In this document: positions 10,851 to 20,831 of the stretch, piece after piece
How the letters are laid out: every line of letters starts with the position of its first letter
Numbering within the stretch: the stretch's first letter is position 1
Assembly: GCA_000755425.1 (NCBI GenBank)
Contig: BBMT01000004.1
Span: forward strand, 248,001-312,000
Length of the DNA stretch: 64,000 bases
From: Vibrio maritimus
Lineage (GTDB): Bacteria > Pseudomonadota > Gammaproteobacteria > Enterobacterales > Vibrionaceae
Direction: 5' to 3'
Notes under the pieces: generated by a model
What the model saw: only the letters and a program-made list of their open reading frames with translations
Told to the model about the DNA's origin: nothing
The model's database searches: none
Translations under genes and position numbers: made by a program

Positions 10851-12053
10851 ATGATCATCAAACCAAGAATTCGTGGATTTATTTGTACTACTACACACCC
10901 AGTTGGTTGTGAAGCTAACGTAAAAGAACAAATCGCTTACACCAAAGCTCAAGGCCCAATTGCAAACGCTCCAAAGCGCGTTCTAGTGGTTGGTTCTTCT
11001 AGTGGTTACGGCCTTTCTTCTCGTATCGCTGCGGCGTTCGGTGGTGGTGCAGCAACAATCGGCGTATTTTTCGAAAAACCAGGGACAGAAAGAAAGCCTG
11101 GTACAGCGGGTTTCTACAACTCTGCCGCTTTCGACAAGCTAGCGAAAGAAGAAGGCTTGTACTCGAAAAGCGTAAACGGTGACGCTTTCTCTCACGAAGC
11201 GAAGCAGAAAGTTATCGACCTAATCAAAGAAGATCTAGGCCAAATCGATATGGTGGTTTACTCACTGGCTTCTCCAGTACGTAAGCTTCCAGACACAGGC
11301 GAACTCGTTCGCTCTTCTCTAAAACCTATCGGTGAGACATACACATCGACAGCGGTAGACACTAACTCTGACAAGATCATTGAAGCAAGTGTTGAGCCAG
11401 CAACAGAGCAAGAGATTGCTGATACTGTGACTGTGATGGGTGGCGAAGATTGGGAACTTTGGATCAATGCACTATCTGAAGCTGGTGTTCTTGCAGACGG
11501 TTGTAAGACTGTGGCTTACTCGTACATCGGTACCGAGCTAACTTGGCCAATTTACTGGGAAGGTGCGCTAGGTAAAGCGAAGATGGATCTAGACCGTGCA
11601 GCAGCAGAGCTAAATGCGAAACTGTCTCAAACTGGCGGTAGCGCAAACGTTGCAGTACTTAAGTCTGTTGTGACTCAAGCGAGCTCAGCTATTCCAGTTA
11701 TGCCACTGTACATTGCAATGGTATTTAAGAAGATGCGTGAAGAAGGCATTCATGAAGGCTGTATGGAACAGATCTTCCGTATGTTCTCACAGCGTCTATA
11801 CAAAGCAGATGGCAGCGCAGCTGAGGTTGACGACAAGAACCGTCTCCGTCTAGATGACTGGGAACTTCGTGACGACATCCAGAAGCATTGTGCTGAGCTA
11901 TGGCCACAAATTACGACTGAAAACCTGAAAGAGCTGACGGACTACGTTGAGTACAAAGAAGAGTTCTTGAAGCTATTCGGTTTTGGTATTGAAGGCGTAG
12001 ACTACGAAGCTGACGTTTCACCACTCGTTGAGTTTGACGTTATCGACTTATAA
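10851..12053 (+). CDS. fabV: Enoyl-[ACP] reductase FabV (trans-2-enoyl-CoA reductase)
   Basis: FabV is the NADH-dependent reductase that finishes each round of type II fatty acid synthesis and is typical of Vibrio, where it was first described. The 400-residue length is standard. The Tyr-X8-Lys active-site signature is present as Y235...K244 in [10 protein letters not shown]. The cofactor region [21 protein letters not shown] is near residues 43-63, and the N-terminal [17 protein letters not shown] is characteristic. The gene is intact. Its location next to fadE and a PsrA-like gene puts opposing steps of fatty acid metabolism together. FabV proteins are naturally triclosan-tolerant (family knowledge). 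Confidence 0.97.
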   Translation: MIIKPRIRGFICTTTHPVGCEANVKEQIAYTKAQGPIANAPKRVLVVGSSSGYGLSSRIAAAFGGGAATIGVFFEKPGTERKPGTAGFYNSAAFDKLAKEEGLYSKSVNGDAFSHEAKQKVIDLIKEDLGQIDMVVYSLASPVRKLPDTGELVRSSLKPIGETYTSTAVDTNSDKIIEASVEPATEQEIADTVTVMGGEDWELWINALSEAGVLADGCKTVAYSYIGTELTWPIYWEGALGKAKMDLDRAAAELNAKLSQTGGSANVAVLKSVVTQASSAIPVMPLYIAMVFKKMREEGIHEGCMEQIFRMFSQRLYKADGSAAEVDDKNRLRLDDWELRDDIQKHCAELWPQITTENLKELTDYVEYKEEFLKLFGFGIEGVDYEADVSPLVEFDVIDL

Positions 12054-12080
12054 TCGAAATCGATTGAACTGAAATGAAGA

Positions 12081-12106
12081 AGGGGCGCATGATGCGCCCC
12101 TTTATT
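12081..12106. terminator. Bidirectional terminator between fabV and the YbjL-like gene
   Basis: AGGGGCGCATGATGCGCCCCT is a near-perfect palindrome followed by TTTATT. It sits between two convergent genes and is strongest for fabV. Confidence 0.85.
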
Positions 12107-12167
12107 GTATTTAGTAGACAGTTGTATCTAGTGAACCATTTCTCGGTTAAACCTGATGTAGTGAAGA

Positions 12168-13849
12168 TCAGGAGAGAATGATGAGGATAGTACCTGCCAA
12201 TGTCATCAAGATGTTGGCTATTGCATAAGTGCCCGCATAACCCAAAGCAGGGATTGTCGAGCGAGCGTGCTCGTTGATCACATCCATCGCTGGCGCGCAC
12301 GTTCTCGCACCCACAATGGCACCAATAAGTAGTGCGCGGTTCATCTTAAGCACATAGTTACCAACCAAGTAGGCGAGTACGACCGGTAGCACACTGACTA
12401 AGAATGCGATCAAAATAACCTGAGGGCCGACTTGTGTTAGGTGCTCAAACATTTTGCCACCGGCACTTAATCCGATACCCACCATAAAGAACATAAGACC
12501 AAGATCTTTCACCATGTTCAGAGCTCCTTGCGGTACATAGCCGAAAGTAGGGTGGTTAGCACGCAAAAAGCCTAGGGTGATACCAGACAGAAGTAGGCCA
12601 ACAGCATTACCTAACCCAAACGATACTTGGCCAAAACTCATGGTGATCAGGCCAAACATAATGCCAAGAATAAAGAAGCTACAAAACGCTAAAAGATCGG
12701 CCATCTGACTATGAATCGAGATAAAACCAATTTTCTCTGCTAAGCCATGCACTCGGCTCTTCTCACCACTAACCTGTAGGATATCCCCTTTAGCCAGTAC
12801 GATGTTTGCATCCATCGGCATTTCAATTTGAGCGCGAACAACACGGTTCAAGAAACAGCCATACTCTGACAAATTCAGGCTTGAGAGGCTTTTACCTGCG
12901 ATGTTGTCACTTTTTACTACGATCTCTTCTTCAACAATGCGTAAGTCGAGCAAGTTGCGGTCGAATACTTCTTTGCCGTTACGAAAGCTTGGATCCAAAC
13001 GTGCGTGACTGTCTGGGAAACCGACTAATGCAATTTCATCACCTTCTTGCAAGATAGCATCGCCATCTGGGTGGGCGAGGATACCGTTGCGTCGAATACG
13101 TTCAATATAGCAACCAGTTTGACGATAAATACCCAGCTCGCGAAGGTTCTTGCCATCGGTCCAATCAATCAACTCCTGACCAACACGGTAGGCACGAATG
13201 ATCGGTAGATAAACTTTACGTTGTCCACTGCCACCAAGACCACGCTCTTGCGCGATTTGCTGCGCTGAATCGTGAAGGTTTTGCTTTTGAAGCTTCGGTA
13301 GCAATTTCGCGAGCATGATCATGCTGATAAGACCAATCAAATAGGCCATCGCGTAGCCGACCGAAAGGTTCTCAATGACTAAGTTGAAATCCATACCGCG
13401 TGGAATAGTGGCTAAACCGGAGTTCAGTGCATCTTGAGCACCTACGAGAACCGGTGTTGCAGTCAGTGCACCAGCCATTACACCAGCGGATAAGCCGTAA
13501 TCTAAGCCTAGATAGTGGCTAGCGAAGTAAGTGACAGTGAGCGCGGTCACCAGCACCGTTAAGCTTAAGATCAAATAGTGTTTACCATCTCTGAAGAAGA
13601 TACCAAAAAGTTTGGACCTGCCTCAATACCAACACAGTAAATGAACAGCATAAACCCGATCGTCAGCGCTTCAGCATTAAAACTGAATCCGAGGTGCCCC
13701 ATAATAAGGGAGGTAATTAGTACCCCAATGGAGTTACCGAGTTGAAGGTTGCCAAAGCGAATTTTGCCAAAGGCTAAGCCAATCGCCAGAACGACAAAGA
13801 TTAGGAGAATTGGGTTTTGGTCAAGCAAGTTGACGACGTCTATGTTCAC
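12168..13849 (-). CDS. ybjL: YbjL/YidE-type transporter of the aspartate:alanine exchanger (AAE) family, frameshifted
   Basis: This inner-membrane protein has two hydrophobic duplicated halves separated by two RCK/TrkA-C domains (around [20 protein letters not shown] and [18 protein letters not shown]). The corrected length is about 561 residues, as in E. coli YbjL. The break is near 13608: [19 protein letters not shown] are joined if one T is added to the run TTTTT. The start is GTG at 13849 with a weak ribosome binding site. The linkage with grxA is shared with the E. coli ybjL-grxA region. The transported substrate is not known. A dicarboxylate or amino acid is inferred from the family. 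Confidence 0.87.
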
Positions 13850-14033
13850 TAGTACGACTCAAACAGACAGTGTGAAAGAATGATTAAAGTGTGGCGATTG
13901 TAGCGGAAATTTTCAAAAAGATAAGTGAAATTTTTTCGGTTTTGACATTAGTTCAATTGTGGGGGTTAACAAGATAGAAATCATAATGTTACCCAATAGG
14001 TCGTGTTTGATTTATACCAAAGGTGTTCCGAGT

Positions 14034-14068
14034 CGCAAAAAAGAAAGCCAGCGCAAGGCGCTGGCTTT
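14034..14068 (-). terminator. Intrinsic terminator of grxA
   Basis: On the minus strand AAAGCCAGCGC-ctt-GCGCTGGCTTT is an eleven-base-pair stem followed by CTTTTTT. Confidence 0.9.
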
Positions 14069-14113
14069 GAAGATGATTTCGTCAACTATACTTGAGTTGA
14101 CTGTATGGGCATA

Positions 14114-14378
14114 TTAGTCAAATAGACCCAGATTTGCTTTAGCGTAAGCTTCGAATTCAGTACAGCCACCGATGTGGTCTTGGTCGATGAAAATCTGTGG
14201 CACAGTTTCTACTGGCTTACCAACCGTTTTCTCTAGGTCTGCTTTTGAGATGCCTTCTGCATGAATATCAACGTAACGATAGTTAAAATCGTCGCGTTTT
14301 AGCTTTTAGCGTTTCAGCATGCTCTTTTGCACGAACACAGTAAGGACAACCAGGGCGACCAAAAATAACAACGAACAT
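14114..14378 (-). CDS. grxA: Glutaredoxin 1 (GrxA), frameshifted
   Basis: GrxA is a small glutathione-dependent disulfide reductase. The active site CPYC is at residues 11-14 (MFVVIFGRPGCPYCVRAKEH), and the conserved TVPQIFID and GGCTEFEAYA follow. Unlike the other breaks in this window, this one is an insertion: AAAA near 14305 where AAA is needed gives KAKRDDFNYRYVDIHAEG. The corrected length is 87 residues, normal for GrxA. It is too broken to appear as one open frame, but both halves are unmistakable. It has its own terminator. Confidence 0.93.
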
Positions 14379-14784
14379 TCAATTTCTCCTTGAAGACTAA
14401 ACTTTTTGCGTGAACCAGCAGTACCAAAAACAGGGGTTCATCATTTTGTTGAAAACCACTATGCCTCAAGATGAGAAGGAAATAAAGCGTCATTTGTCTC
14501 TTGATGCGATAGGTAAAACCTATCAGCACAGAAGTTGCGCAAATCATCATGACGCGGGATGAAAATAGGGTGTGACGCTGTGCAAAAGTTGAGTATTTAA
14601 TCGGGTGACATGCGCTAATTGCTTGGCATAAATCAAAAACTGTCGCCAATGAACATAGCATGCTGACGTTAGCTTTGTATGTTTGCTCTACCGAAAAGAC
14701 TCGCTAAGGTTTGTTTTTCGTATTGCTGGCGGTATAGGCAATGATTCGAATAGTGAGTTGACGGTGTACCTAAAGGAATCCGGT

Positions 14785-16011
14785 ATGTTTCAGTTTATGA
14801 CTTCGAGTCGAATTATCTTTGGTGAGGGGGCGCTCCAGTCTTCTTTGTCTATCATCAATCAATTTGGTTACAGCGTACTTCTCGTGACGGGGCAAGACCG
14901 TCAGCGCGCTGAGCCTGTTATCCACTATCTCCATAATCAAAACATGCGTTATCAGCATGTCGCTATTCGCGGTGAACCGAATATTACCATGGTAGAAGAA
15001 ACGGCCATTATGGGGCGCCGTTTTAAACCTGACATGGTGGTTGCCATTGGGGGAGGAAGCGTTCTCGATATGGGTAAAGCGCTTGCTGCGATCATTCCCA
15101 ACCAAGGCGACGTTTACGACTACGTTGAAGTGGTTGGCCGCAATGTCCCTCTCAAAACCAAGCCCATTCCAATGATTGCGATTCCGACGACAGCGAGCAC
15201 CGGGGCGGAAGTGACTAAAAATGCAGTGCTTAAGTCGGGTCAAGATAAGGTAAAGGTCAGTTTACGAAGCCCAGATATGTTGCCTGATGTGGCCATTGTG
15301 GATCCTGTGCTTACGTACGGGACTGATGTTTACACTTCTGGCCGCGGTGCTATGGACGCGTTTACCCATTTGATGGAGGCGTATGTGTGCGGCGAGCCGA
15401 ATCCGCTCACGGATATGGTTTGTGAAGAGGGGCTTCGAAGACTTAGTTATTCGATTATTCCGGGCTGTAAGCAAGATAATCCAAAGTCACGTGCAGATCT
15501 CTCTTTTGCAGCGATGTTAGGTGGAATGGCGATTACCAACGCCAAACTCGGTGCTGCTCACGGCTTGGCATCGGCATTGGGTGGAAAGATTTCGGCGCCG
15601 CATAGTGTGATTACTGCTCGTCTTGCCCCTCATGTCATGATGGAAAATATTAAAGCTGCGAAGCGAGCAGGGCGCAGTGATGTGCTTAACCGCTACAGAA
15701 CCATGGCTCAACTGCTCACTGGCAGAAACGATGCAAGCATTGAAGATAGCATTCAATGGGTCAACATGATCTTAGAACGTCTATCCTTGCCGCACCTTTC
15801 TGATTTTGGCGTTTGCGGAACGTCGTTTGATCAAGTGGCTGCAGATGCTATGAAGTCTGTCGCGATTAAAGGTAATCCAATCCCTCTAACGGAAGACAGG
15901 CTAATCTATATTCTGAATCAAGTGTGTCAGTGTCAGTGTGATGGTCATGCTGAGTCTTCAGAAGATACGACCAATATAGAGTACCGAAATAATCCGGTAG
16001 AGACAGACTAG
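14785..16011 (+). CDS. Iron-containing alcohol dehydrogenase
   Basis: This is a group III (iron-dependent) NAD(P)-dependent alcohol dehydrogenase. Hallmarks: GGGSVLDMGKA in the cofactor domain, IPTTASTGAEVTKNAVL, GAMDAFTHLMEAYV and the metal-ligand region AAHGLASALGG...PHSVITARLAPHV. I start at 14785 because AGGA lies seven bases upstream and the MFQFMTSSRIIFGEGAL opening is typical; the frame is open to 14683 but that part looks non-coding. The corrected length is 408 residues. The substrate is not predictable. The C-terminus has an unusual Cys/Glu/Asp-rich tail after residue about 385 (CQCQCDGHAESSED), which may bind metal or be neutral. Confidence 0.9.
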   Translation: MFQFMTSSRIIFGEGALQSSLSIINQFGYSVLLVTGQDRQRAEPVIHYLHNQNMRYQHVAIRGEPNITMVEETAIMGRRFKPDMVVAIGGGSVLDMGKALAAIIPNQGDVYDYVEVVGRNVPLKTKPIPMIAIPTTASTGAEVTKNAVLKSGQDKVKVSLRSPDMLPDVAIVDPVLTYGTDVYTSGRGAMDAFTHLMEAYVCGEPNPLTDMVCEEGLRRLSYSIIPGCKQDNPKSRADLSFAAMLGGMAITNAKLGAAHGLASALGGKISAPHSVITARLAPHVMMENIKAAKRAGRSDVLNRYRTMAQLLTGRNDASIEDSIQWVNMILERLSLPHLSDFGVCGTSFDQVAADAMKSVAIKGNPIPLTEDRLIYILNQVCQCQCDGHAESSEDTTNIEYRNNPVETD

Positions 16012-16043
16012 ACCGATTAGGCAAATTAGATACGGCATGAAAG

Positions 16044-16072
16044 AAAAAGGGAGGTCAATAGACCTCCCTTTT
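16044..16072. terminator. Bidirectional terminator between the alcohol dehydrogenase and hexR
   Basis: AAAAAGGGAGGTC-aata-GACCTCCCTTTT can serve both convergent genes. Confidence 0.9.
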
Positions 16073-16112
16073 GAGTGTTTGGATAGAGGAGCATGAGCCA
16101 TCATATTCGTGA

Positions 16113-16976
16113 CTAGTAGTTTGGTACTTTGTTGTAGCGAGAGTCTTTCAGCGCTTCTTTGACTCGCTTCAGGTTATCTCTAAATCCGCTACCACGACGC
16201 AATGTAAAACCGGTCGCAAGTACATCAATAATCGTCATCTGTACAACGCGACTTGCCATTGGCATGTAGACATCGGTGTCTTCTGGCACATCGACGGTAA
16301 TAGATAGTGAGCTCGCTTTGTCTAGCGGTGAATCTTTAGCGGTAATCGCAATAACGGTCGCGCCGTTTTCACGGGCTAAGTGGGCGACTTCCACTTGGCT
16401 CTTAGTGCGACCAGTATGCGAGATAAGGACGATAACGTCATTATCCGAGCAATTGATACAGCTCATTCGTTGCATGACCACATCTTCGTAGCACGAGATT
16501 GGGATGTTGAAGCGAATAAACTTATTCTGAGCATCGCGAGCGACAGATGAAGAAGCCCCTAAACCGAAGAAAGAGATGCGTTTTGCTTGAGTCAGCAGGT
16601 CAACCGCACGATTGATTTGCATTGAGTCCAAACTGTTCTTTGCAACATCAAGACACGCCATCGTAGATTCGAAAATCTTGTGGGTGTAAGCATCTGGGCC
16701 ATCATCTTCTTCTACGTTGCGGTTTACGTAAGGTGTGCCGTTGGCGAGACTTTGTGCTAAATGCAGTTTAAAGTCTGGGAAACCTTTTGTATCGAGTCGG
16801 CGGCAAAAGCGGTTTACCGTCGGCTCACTCACATCTGCCATTTTGGCAAGCGTAGCAATGCTGGAATGAATGGCGGTTTGGGGGGACGCCATAATAACTT
16901 CAGCGACCTTACGTTCAGATTTGCTGAAGTTTTCTAAATTCTTTTGGACTTTCTCTAGTGTATTCATAGTGTTCAC
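16113..16976 (-). CDS. hexR: RpiR-family transcriptional regulator HexR
   Basis: HexR has an N-terminal HTH-6 domain (residues about 1-80, with SEPTVNRFCRRL as recognition helix) and a C-terminal SIS sugar-phosphate domain (FFGLGASSSVARDAQNKF; DVIVLISHTGRTKSQVEVA). In gammaproteobacteria HexR senses KDPG and controls zwf, edd-eda, gap, pps and related central-carbon genes. The 287-residue length and the near-identity I recall to the Shewanella and Vibrio proteins make the symbol safe. A second ATG at 16967 is a possible start. I did not find the TGTAATTAAATTACA-like HexR box in the upstream 350 bases. Confidence 0.93.
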   Translation of the reverse strand: MNTMNTLEKVQKNLENFSKSERKVAEVIMASPQTAIHSSIATLAKMADVSEPTVNRFCRRLDTKGFPDFKLHLAQSLANGTPYVNRNVEEDDGPDAYTHKIFESTMACLDVAKNSLDSMQINRAVDLLTQAKRISFFGLGASSSVARDAQNKFIRFNIPISCYEDVVMQRMSCINCSDNDVIVLISHTGRTKSQVEVAHLARENGATVIAITAKDSPLDKASSLSITVDVPEDTDVYMPMASRVVQMTIIDVLATGFTLRRGSGFRDNLKRVKEALKDSRYNKVPNY

Positions 16977-17330
16977 AGGGTAAAGAGAACAACTTGCTGA
17001 TGCTGATTATCCGGGAGCTTGTCTCTCACATTTATCTAAATGGAGGGTCAAGATGCGTGATGTCGAGTTTTTATAATAGGTCGATCAGCGCCAACTCCAT
17101 AAGCTCAGTATAAACGAAGCACTCGGTTAGCTGTAACAAAAGCTCACATGAAATCTTTAGAATATGACAGGCATCAAACAAAAAACTGGAAGAAAAAAAC
17201 AGTTGGGTGAAAAATGGTCACTTATTGCCAGTTTCTAGCGCAATTTTACCGTATCACTCCCACAAAACAGAAAGAAAGTTTCATAAGTGCGGGAATGATA
17301 GTGATTTCATATTATTGAGAGTGAACAACG
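16977..17330. other. Intergenic region upstream of hexR
   Basis: 354 bases between hexR and the end of panP, both on the minus strand. It must carry the hexR promoter. A short inverted repeat AACTG...CAGTT near 17184-17204 is visible. No open frame, RNA gene or convincing operator was found. Confidence 0.5.
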
Positions 17331-18974
17331 TTAGTTGCAAATTTTATTTGCAACTGAGTTGAGAGCAGACATCAATGCTGATGCCGATTTCGCGATCTCT
17401 CGCTGCTCGTCGAGTACATTGCTGAGCACTTCCGTCGAAGTCAGTGGGTTTGCCAGTACAACTCGGAAAACAATGGTATCTCGTCCAGACCAACGTATCG
17501 GGTTAAGTTGAGTTCGAGATACGAAAGACAAACCGGTTTCACGTTGTTTTTTCTGAACAAACTTAGTGAGCTGGTTGAGCAAATCATGGAGCTCATCTTT
17601 TTCACTTTCCGAAGCCAATGCTAGTGCCTGCTGTACATTTTCCGGAACATAGCGGTAAGTAAGCAAACATAGCTCAGGCTTGCTGACGAGTTCAAAATCA
17701 CTCTGTTTGTCGATAAGCTCGGCAAAGTAGCGTGCTTTTTCGATACTTTGGTTGATCAACAGCTCATAGCCGGGTCTGCTAATAATGTGCATAGCGGCAT
17801 ACACTAACATCGCCATTCCTGAACGCGAACCTTCAAGAGTATGGCGTCCCAAGTCTTTTGAGCCTTTACGCAAAATATACTGAGCGTGGTGTTGAATGCT
17901 CTTCATCGCTTGCGGATCTTTGAACAGAACCATACCCGCGCCCATAGGGATATATAGCTGCTTGTGCGCGTCAATAGTTACGGAATCTGCGAGCTCAATA
18001 CCGTCTAAAATGGAGCGGTATCTATCAGACATGAGTGTCGCACCGCCCCAAGCCGCATCAACATGGAAGTGACAAGATTCTTCGGCGCAAATCGCAGCGA
18101 TTTCACGCAGTGGGTCAACATTGCCCGTTTCTGTTGTTCCGGCTACACCGATAACAGCAAAGGGGTGAATGTTTTGCTGTTTTAGCTCGGCAAATTTGTG
18201 CTTAAGATCTTCTGGACAAATGCGGTTGTATTCATCCGTTTTAACAGCAACGAGACCTTGCTGTCCGATGCCGAGCAAATCTGCGGCTTTTTTCAGCGAA
18301 TAGTGACCACGCTCAGAGACTAAGATGGCGAGTCCATCATAGCCATAATGTTTCATCGCTTTGAACAGACCTTGTTTCTCTACCCCTTGGAAATCTCCGT
18401 CAGCTTTCAATGCACGGTTACGGGCAACCCAAAGAGCGGTGATGTTCGCAATGGTGCCACCAGAGCAAAATGCACCCAAGGAATGTTCTGAGCTGTGCAT
18501 CCACTTATTGTAGAAAGGCTCCGACTCGGAGTAGATCAGCTTGTGAAGCATACCGAGGACTTGACGTTCAAGCGGAGTGAACGCTTTTGAGGTCTCGATT
18601 TTTACCAAGTTTTGGTTCAGCGCAATCATGATTTTTGATAGTGGCATCAAAAAGTAGGGTAGCGCCGAGGTCATATGACCAATGAAACTTGGAGAAGAGG
18701 TGTGTACTGAGTGCGAAACCAGGGTATCTAATAGATGTTCAGTATGTGCCGACACGAACTCTGGTTGTTCTGGAATAGCGGCACTAGAGAAGTCTTTTTC
18801 TATTTCGTGAAGGGGTTTTTCTTCAGCAACAATATGCTCTCGCAAAAACTGGTTCAAGTTTTTGGACAAACTTTCTTCAATTTGGGTCAGCGTAGAGTCA
18901 GGTCCTTCTGGGATAGTGAATATTCGAAGGAGGCTCTCAAAGCTGACATCAGCAATTTTTTGCTCAGATACCAT
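17331..18974 (-). CDS. panP: PLP-dependent aspartate 1-decarboxylase PanP
   Basis: PanP makes beta-alanine from L-aspartate for pantothenate and coenzyme A synthesis; it replaces pyruvoyl PanD in Vibrio and relatives. The fold is type I PLP group II decarboxylase: FCSGGTIANITALWVARN near residue 170, HVDAAWGGA near residue 307 and the Schiff-base lysine K338 in TIDAHKQLYIPMGAG. The length of 547 residues is that of the family TIGR03799. The alternative is a glutamate decarboxylase-like enzyme, but the N-terminal 100 residues and length favour PanP. The gene is intact, and no operon partner is close. Confidence 0.92.
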   Translation of the reverse strand: MVSEQKIADVSFESLLRIFTIPEGPDSTLTQIEESLSKNLNQFLREHIVAEEKPLHEIEKDFSSAAIPEQPEFVSAHTEHLLDTLVSHSVHTSSPSFIGHMTSALPYFLMPLSKIMIALNQNLVKIETSKAFTPLERQVLGMLHKLIYSESEPFYNKWMHSSEHSLGAFCSGGTIANITALWVARNRALKADGDFQGVEKQGLFKAMKHYGYDGLAILVSERGHYSLKKAADLLGIGQQGLVAVKTDEYNRICPEDLKHKFAELKQQNIHPFAVIGVAGTTETGNVDPLREIAAICAEESCHFHVDAAWGGATLMSDRYRSILDGIELADSVTIDAHKQLYIPMGAGMVLFKDPQAMKSIQHHAQYILRKGSKDLGRHTLEGSRSGMAMLVYAAMHIISRPGYELLINQSIEKARYFAELIDKQSDFELVSKPELCLLTYRYVPENVQQALALASESEKDELHDLLNQLTKFVQKKQRETGLSFVSRTQLNPIRWSGRDTIVFRVVLANPLTSTEVLSNVLDEQREIAKSASALMSALNSVANKICN

Positions 18975-19114
18975 ATCGTTATCTACTATTATTCCGTTAC
19001 TGCAAGCGGCACAATCTAAACCAAATGGGCGTGAATGTCTCGCAAAAAAGTCCCGGGACGCTGATTTTTTGCCGTGCCACAGGGCATTGTTACACCATTT
19101 GGTTACTTACAATG

Positions 19115-19140
19115 CAAAAAGCTGGCATGACAGCCAGCTT
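19115..19140 (-). terminator. Intrinsic terminator of the periplasmic protein gene at 19207-19722
   Basis: On the minus strand AAGCTGGC-tgtcat-GCCAGCTT is followed by TTT. Confidence 0.8.
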
Positions 19141-19206
19141 GGTGCGAAAAGTTATACGTTGTCTTAGCTATCAGTGAATCAATAGCATCGACCTGTTGAT
19201 AGCTTA

Positions 19207-19722
19207 TTACTTGCAGTCAATCGTTTCCACTTTTTGGATGGATTTATTATAACGGTTAAGCGCTGTTTCGATTTTCTTTGGGTGGCTAAGTAAATCGGCA
19301 AACGCGCTACGTAGCTCATAATTTTGTGGGTGAGGTGCGGCTTGACGATCGGCGAAGCTCTTAGCTGCCATCTGTCCTAACTTGTCATTGCGTTGTGACA
19401 GTGTTTTTACGTCTTGCTGCTCAAGCTGAAGCCAAGTCTCTACTGATTGCTCAGTGGCCACTTTCGCTGGTTCATTGCTCAAGTAGTAGTGAACAGCTTC
19501 TCGATTAAGCTCAAAGTGATGCTTGCGGCCTTCTAAAAACCATTGGCTTACTTCCTCAAGCTCAGGATATTCGCTAGTGGTCATTTGTGCTAAGTCTTGG
19601 TACCACTGGATGGAGGCGTCGATGTAAGCATCGTACTTGTTTGTGTAGCACTGTGTCGCATCCGCAGACATTGCGCCAAATGAAGTGCTAATCAGTGCGG
19701 CAGCAGTGAGCCATTTTTTCAT
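19207..19722 (-). CDS. Hypothetical periplasmic protein
   Basis: A 171-residue protein with a signal peptide, MKKWLTAAALISTSFGAMSADA, probably cut after SADA. The mature part is mostly helical and polar, with two cysteines (C near 26 in TQCYTNKYD and the penultimate residue) that could form a disulfide. I start at 19722 because AGGATTAG lies seven bases upstream; the frame is open further but would run into lysO. I do not recognise the family. It lies 49 bases downstream of lysO on the same strand and could be co-transcribed with it. Confidence 0.75.
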   Translation of the reverse strand: MKKWLTAAALISTSFGAMSADATQCYTNKYDAYIDASIQWYQDLAQMTTSEYPELEEVSQWFLEGRKHHFELNREAVHYYLSNEPAKVATEQSVETWLQLEQQDVKTLSQRNDKLGQMAAKSFADRQAAPHPQNYELRSAFADLLSHPKKIETALNRYNKSIQKVETIDCK

Positions 19723-19771
19723 TATTCTAATCCTTTGGTGGGCTAACGAGCGTGGGTTCTTATAATTATAC

Positions 19772-20755
19772 CTAAGCAGGGCAAAAGTTGCGGCTGCCTG
19801 GGAGATGTTTGCAAGCAAGAATACAGGAATAGATAGGCTTTTCCTGAGATCTACCTGCAAGAGAAACAAAAAATAGCATTAAAACCGGCACCAACAAGCT
19901 CAAAATGAAGCCACTGACAATGGCAACGGGCACACATCTTACACCGCCGCTGCTTTGAATGATTGGTAACGTAAAGTCCATAGCGGTTGCGCCGGCATAG
20001 CCAATGGCAGTGCAAGGGCGTTTGCCTATCAGCATAGGTATCATAACCAAAGCAACAAGTTCTCTTAGTAGCTCGATCATAAATGAAGCACCGCCGTAAA
20101 CAGGGCCGAATGCATCGCCAATCAGTATGCCGGCGAGCGAATACCATCCAAAACCAGATGCGATAGCTAGGCCTTTGTATGGGGAGATATCAAGAATAAG
20201 TGCGCCGATAATGCCGCCAACCATGGAGCTTGCCACGATGATGGCTGCAATGGTCATTCCTTGCTTGTTGACCAAAATCTGTTTGAGTGTCAATCCGCTG
20301 TTGCGAAGTTGAATACCAATAAAGAATAGAAGGATGATCAATATCCATTCGCTGGCAGTCTCTACCCAGCCAAGCCCTATAGGAAGTAGTAGGCCGAGCA
20401 CCAAACCAGAACCGACGACGGCTATTAGCTTGAGCGATTCCATTGCCATTGAAGAGAGTGGCAGCTGATTTTTTAGCTGCTCCGTTTGTAATGGCATGAA
20501 TTTGTCAATGAGAGGAAGGCAAAGCAGATTGCAACCACCAATCACAATAAAGAACGTCGCGGTGACAGTGATAATGGTTTTAAAGTGACTACCGAAGTTA
20601 TCAAGGGCGGCGAGACTTAACCCCATTAAAAACAAGATGACATAAATCAGCCATGAGGTAGCACGGTTGATGATATTGAGTTTTTTGGTGTCTGAAATGG
20701 GAAATAGGTAGCCAATACATAGCGGCGTAAAAATAAACAACATCCCTGAAAACAT
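19772..20755 (-). CDS. lysO: Lysine exporter LysO (YbjE family)
   Basis: This membrane protein of about 8 helices belongs to the DUF340/LysO family that exports L-lysine and toxic analogues. The match to E. coli LysO is clear along the whole length: MFSGMLFIFTPLCIGYL at the start, ESLKLIAVVGSG, LLFFIGIQLRNSGLTLKQI, ASGFGWYSLAGILI and AMDFTLPIIQSSGG. The family normally ends just after the helix FILSLLVPVLMLFF (about 299 residues). Here it continues for some 29 more residues rich in Cys, Ser and Pro that do not resemble the family, so a frameshift near 19865-19880 is possible. No lysine riboswitch is visible upstream. Confidence 0.88.
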   Translation of the reverse strand: MFSGMLFIFTPLCIGYLFPISDTKKLNIINRATSWLIYVILFLMGLSLAALDNFGSHFKTIITVTATFFIVIGGCNLLCLPLIDKFMPLQTEQLKNQLPLSSMAMESLKLIAVVGSGLVLGLLLPIGLGWVETASEWILIILLFFIGIQLRNSGLTLKQILVNKQGMTIAAIIVASSMVGGIIGALILDISPYKGLAIASGFGWYSLAGILIGDAFGPVYGGASFMIELLRELVALVMIPMLIGKRPCTAIGYAGATAMDFTLPIIQSSGGVRCVPVAIVSGFILSLLVPVLMLFFVSLAGRSQEKPIYSCILACKHLPGSRNFCPA

Positions 20756-20831
20756 CGCGTTGAGCCTCTTTTGTTATCCCTAATGAACGCCGCTACTGGC
20801 TAATTGTTGACATACCTATTGATTGGCTGAA

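Noticed and set aside
14314..14661. Open frame of 115 codons on the minus strand over the grxA start
   Set aside because: It overlaps grxA in another frame and has no ribosome binding site. It exists partly because of the insertion in grxA.
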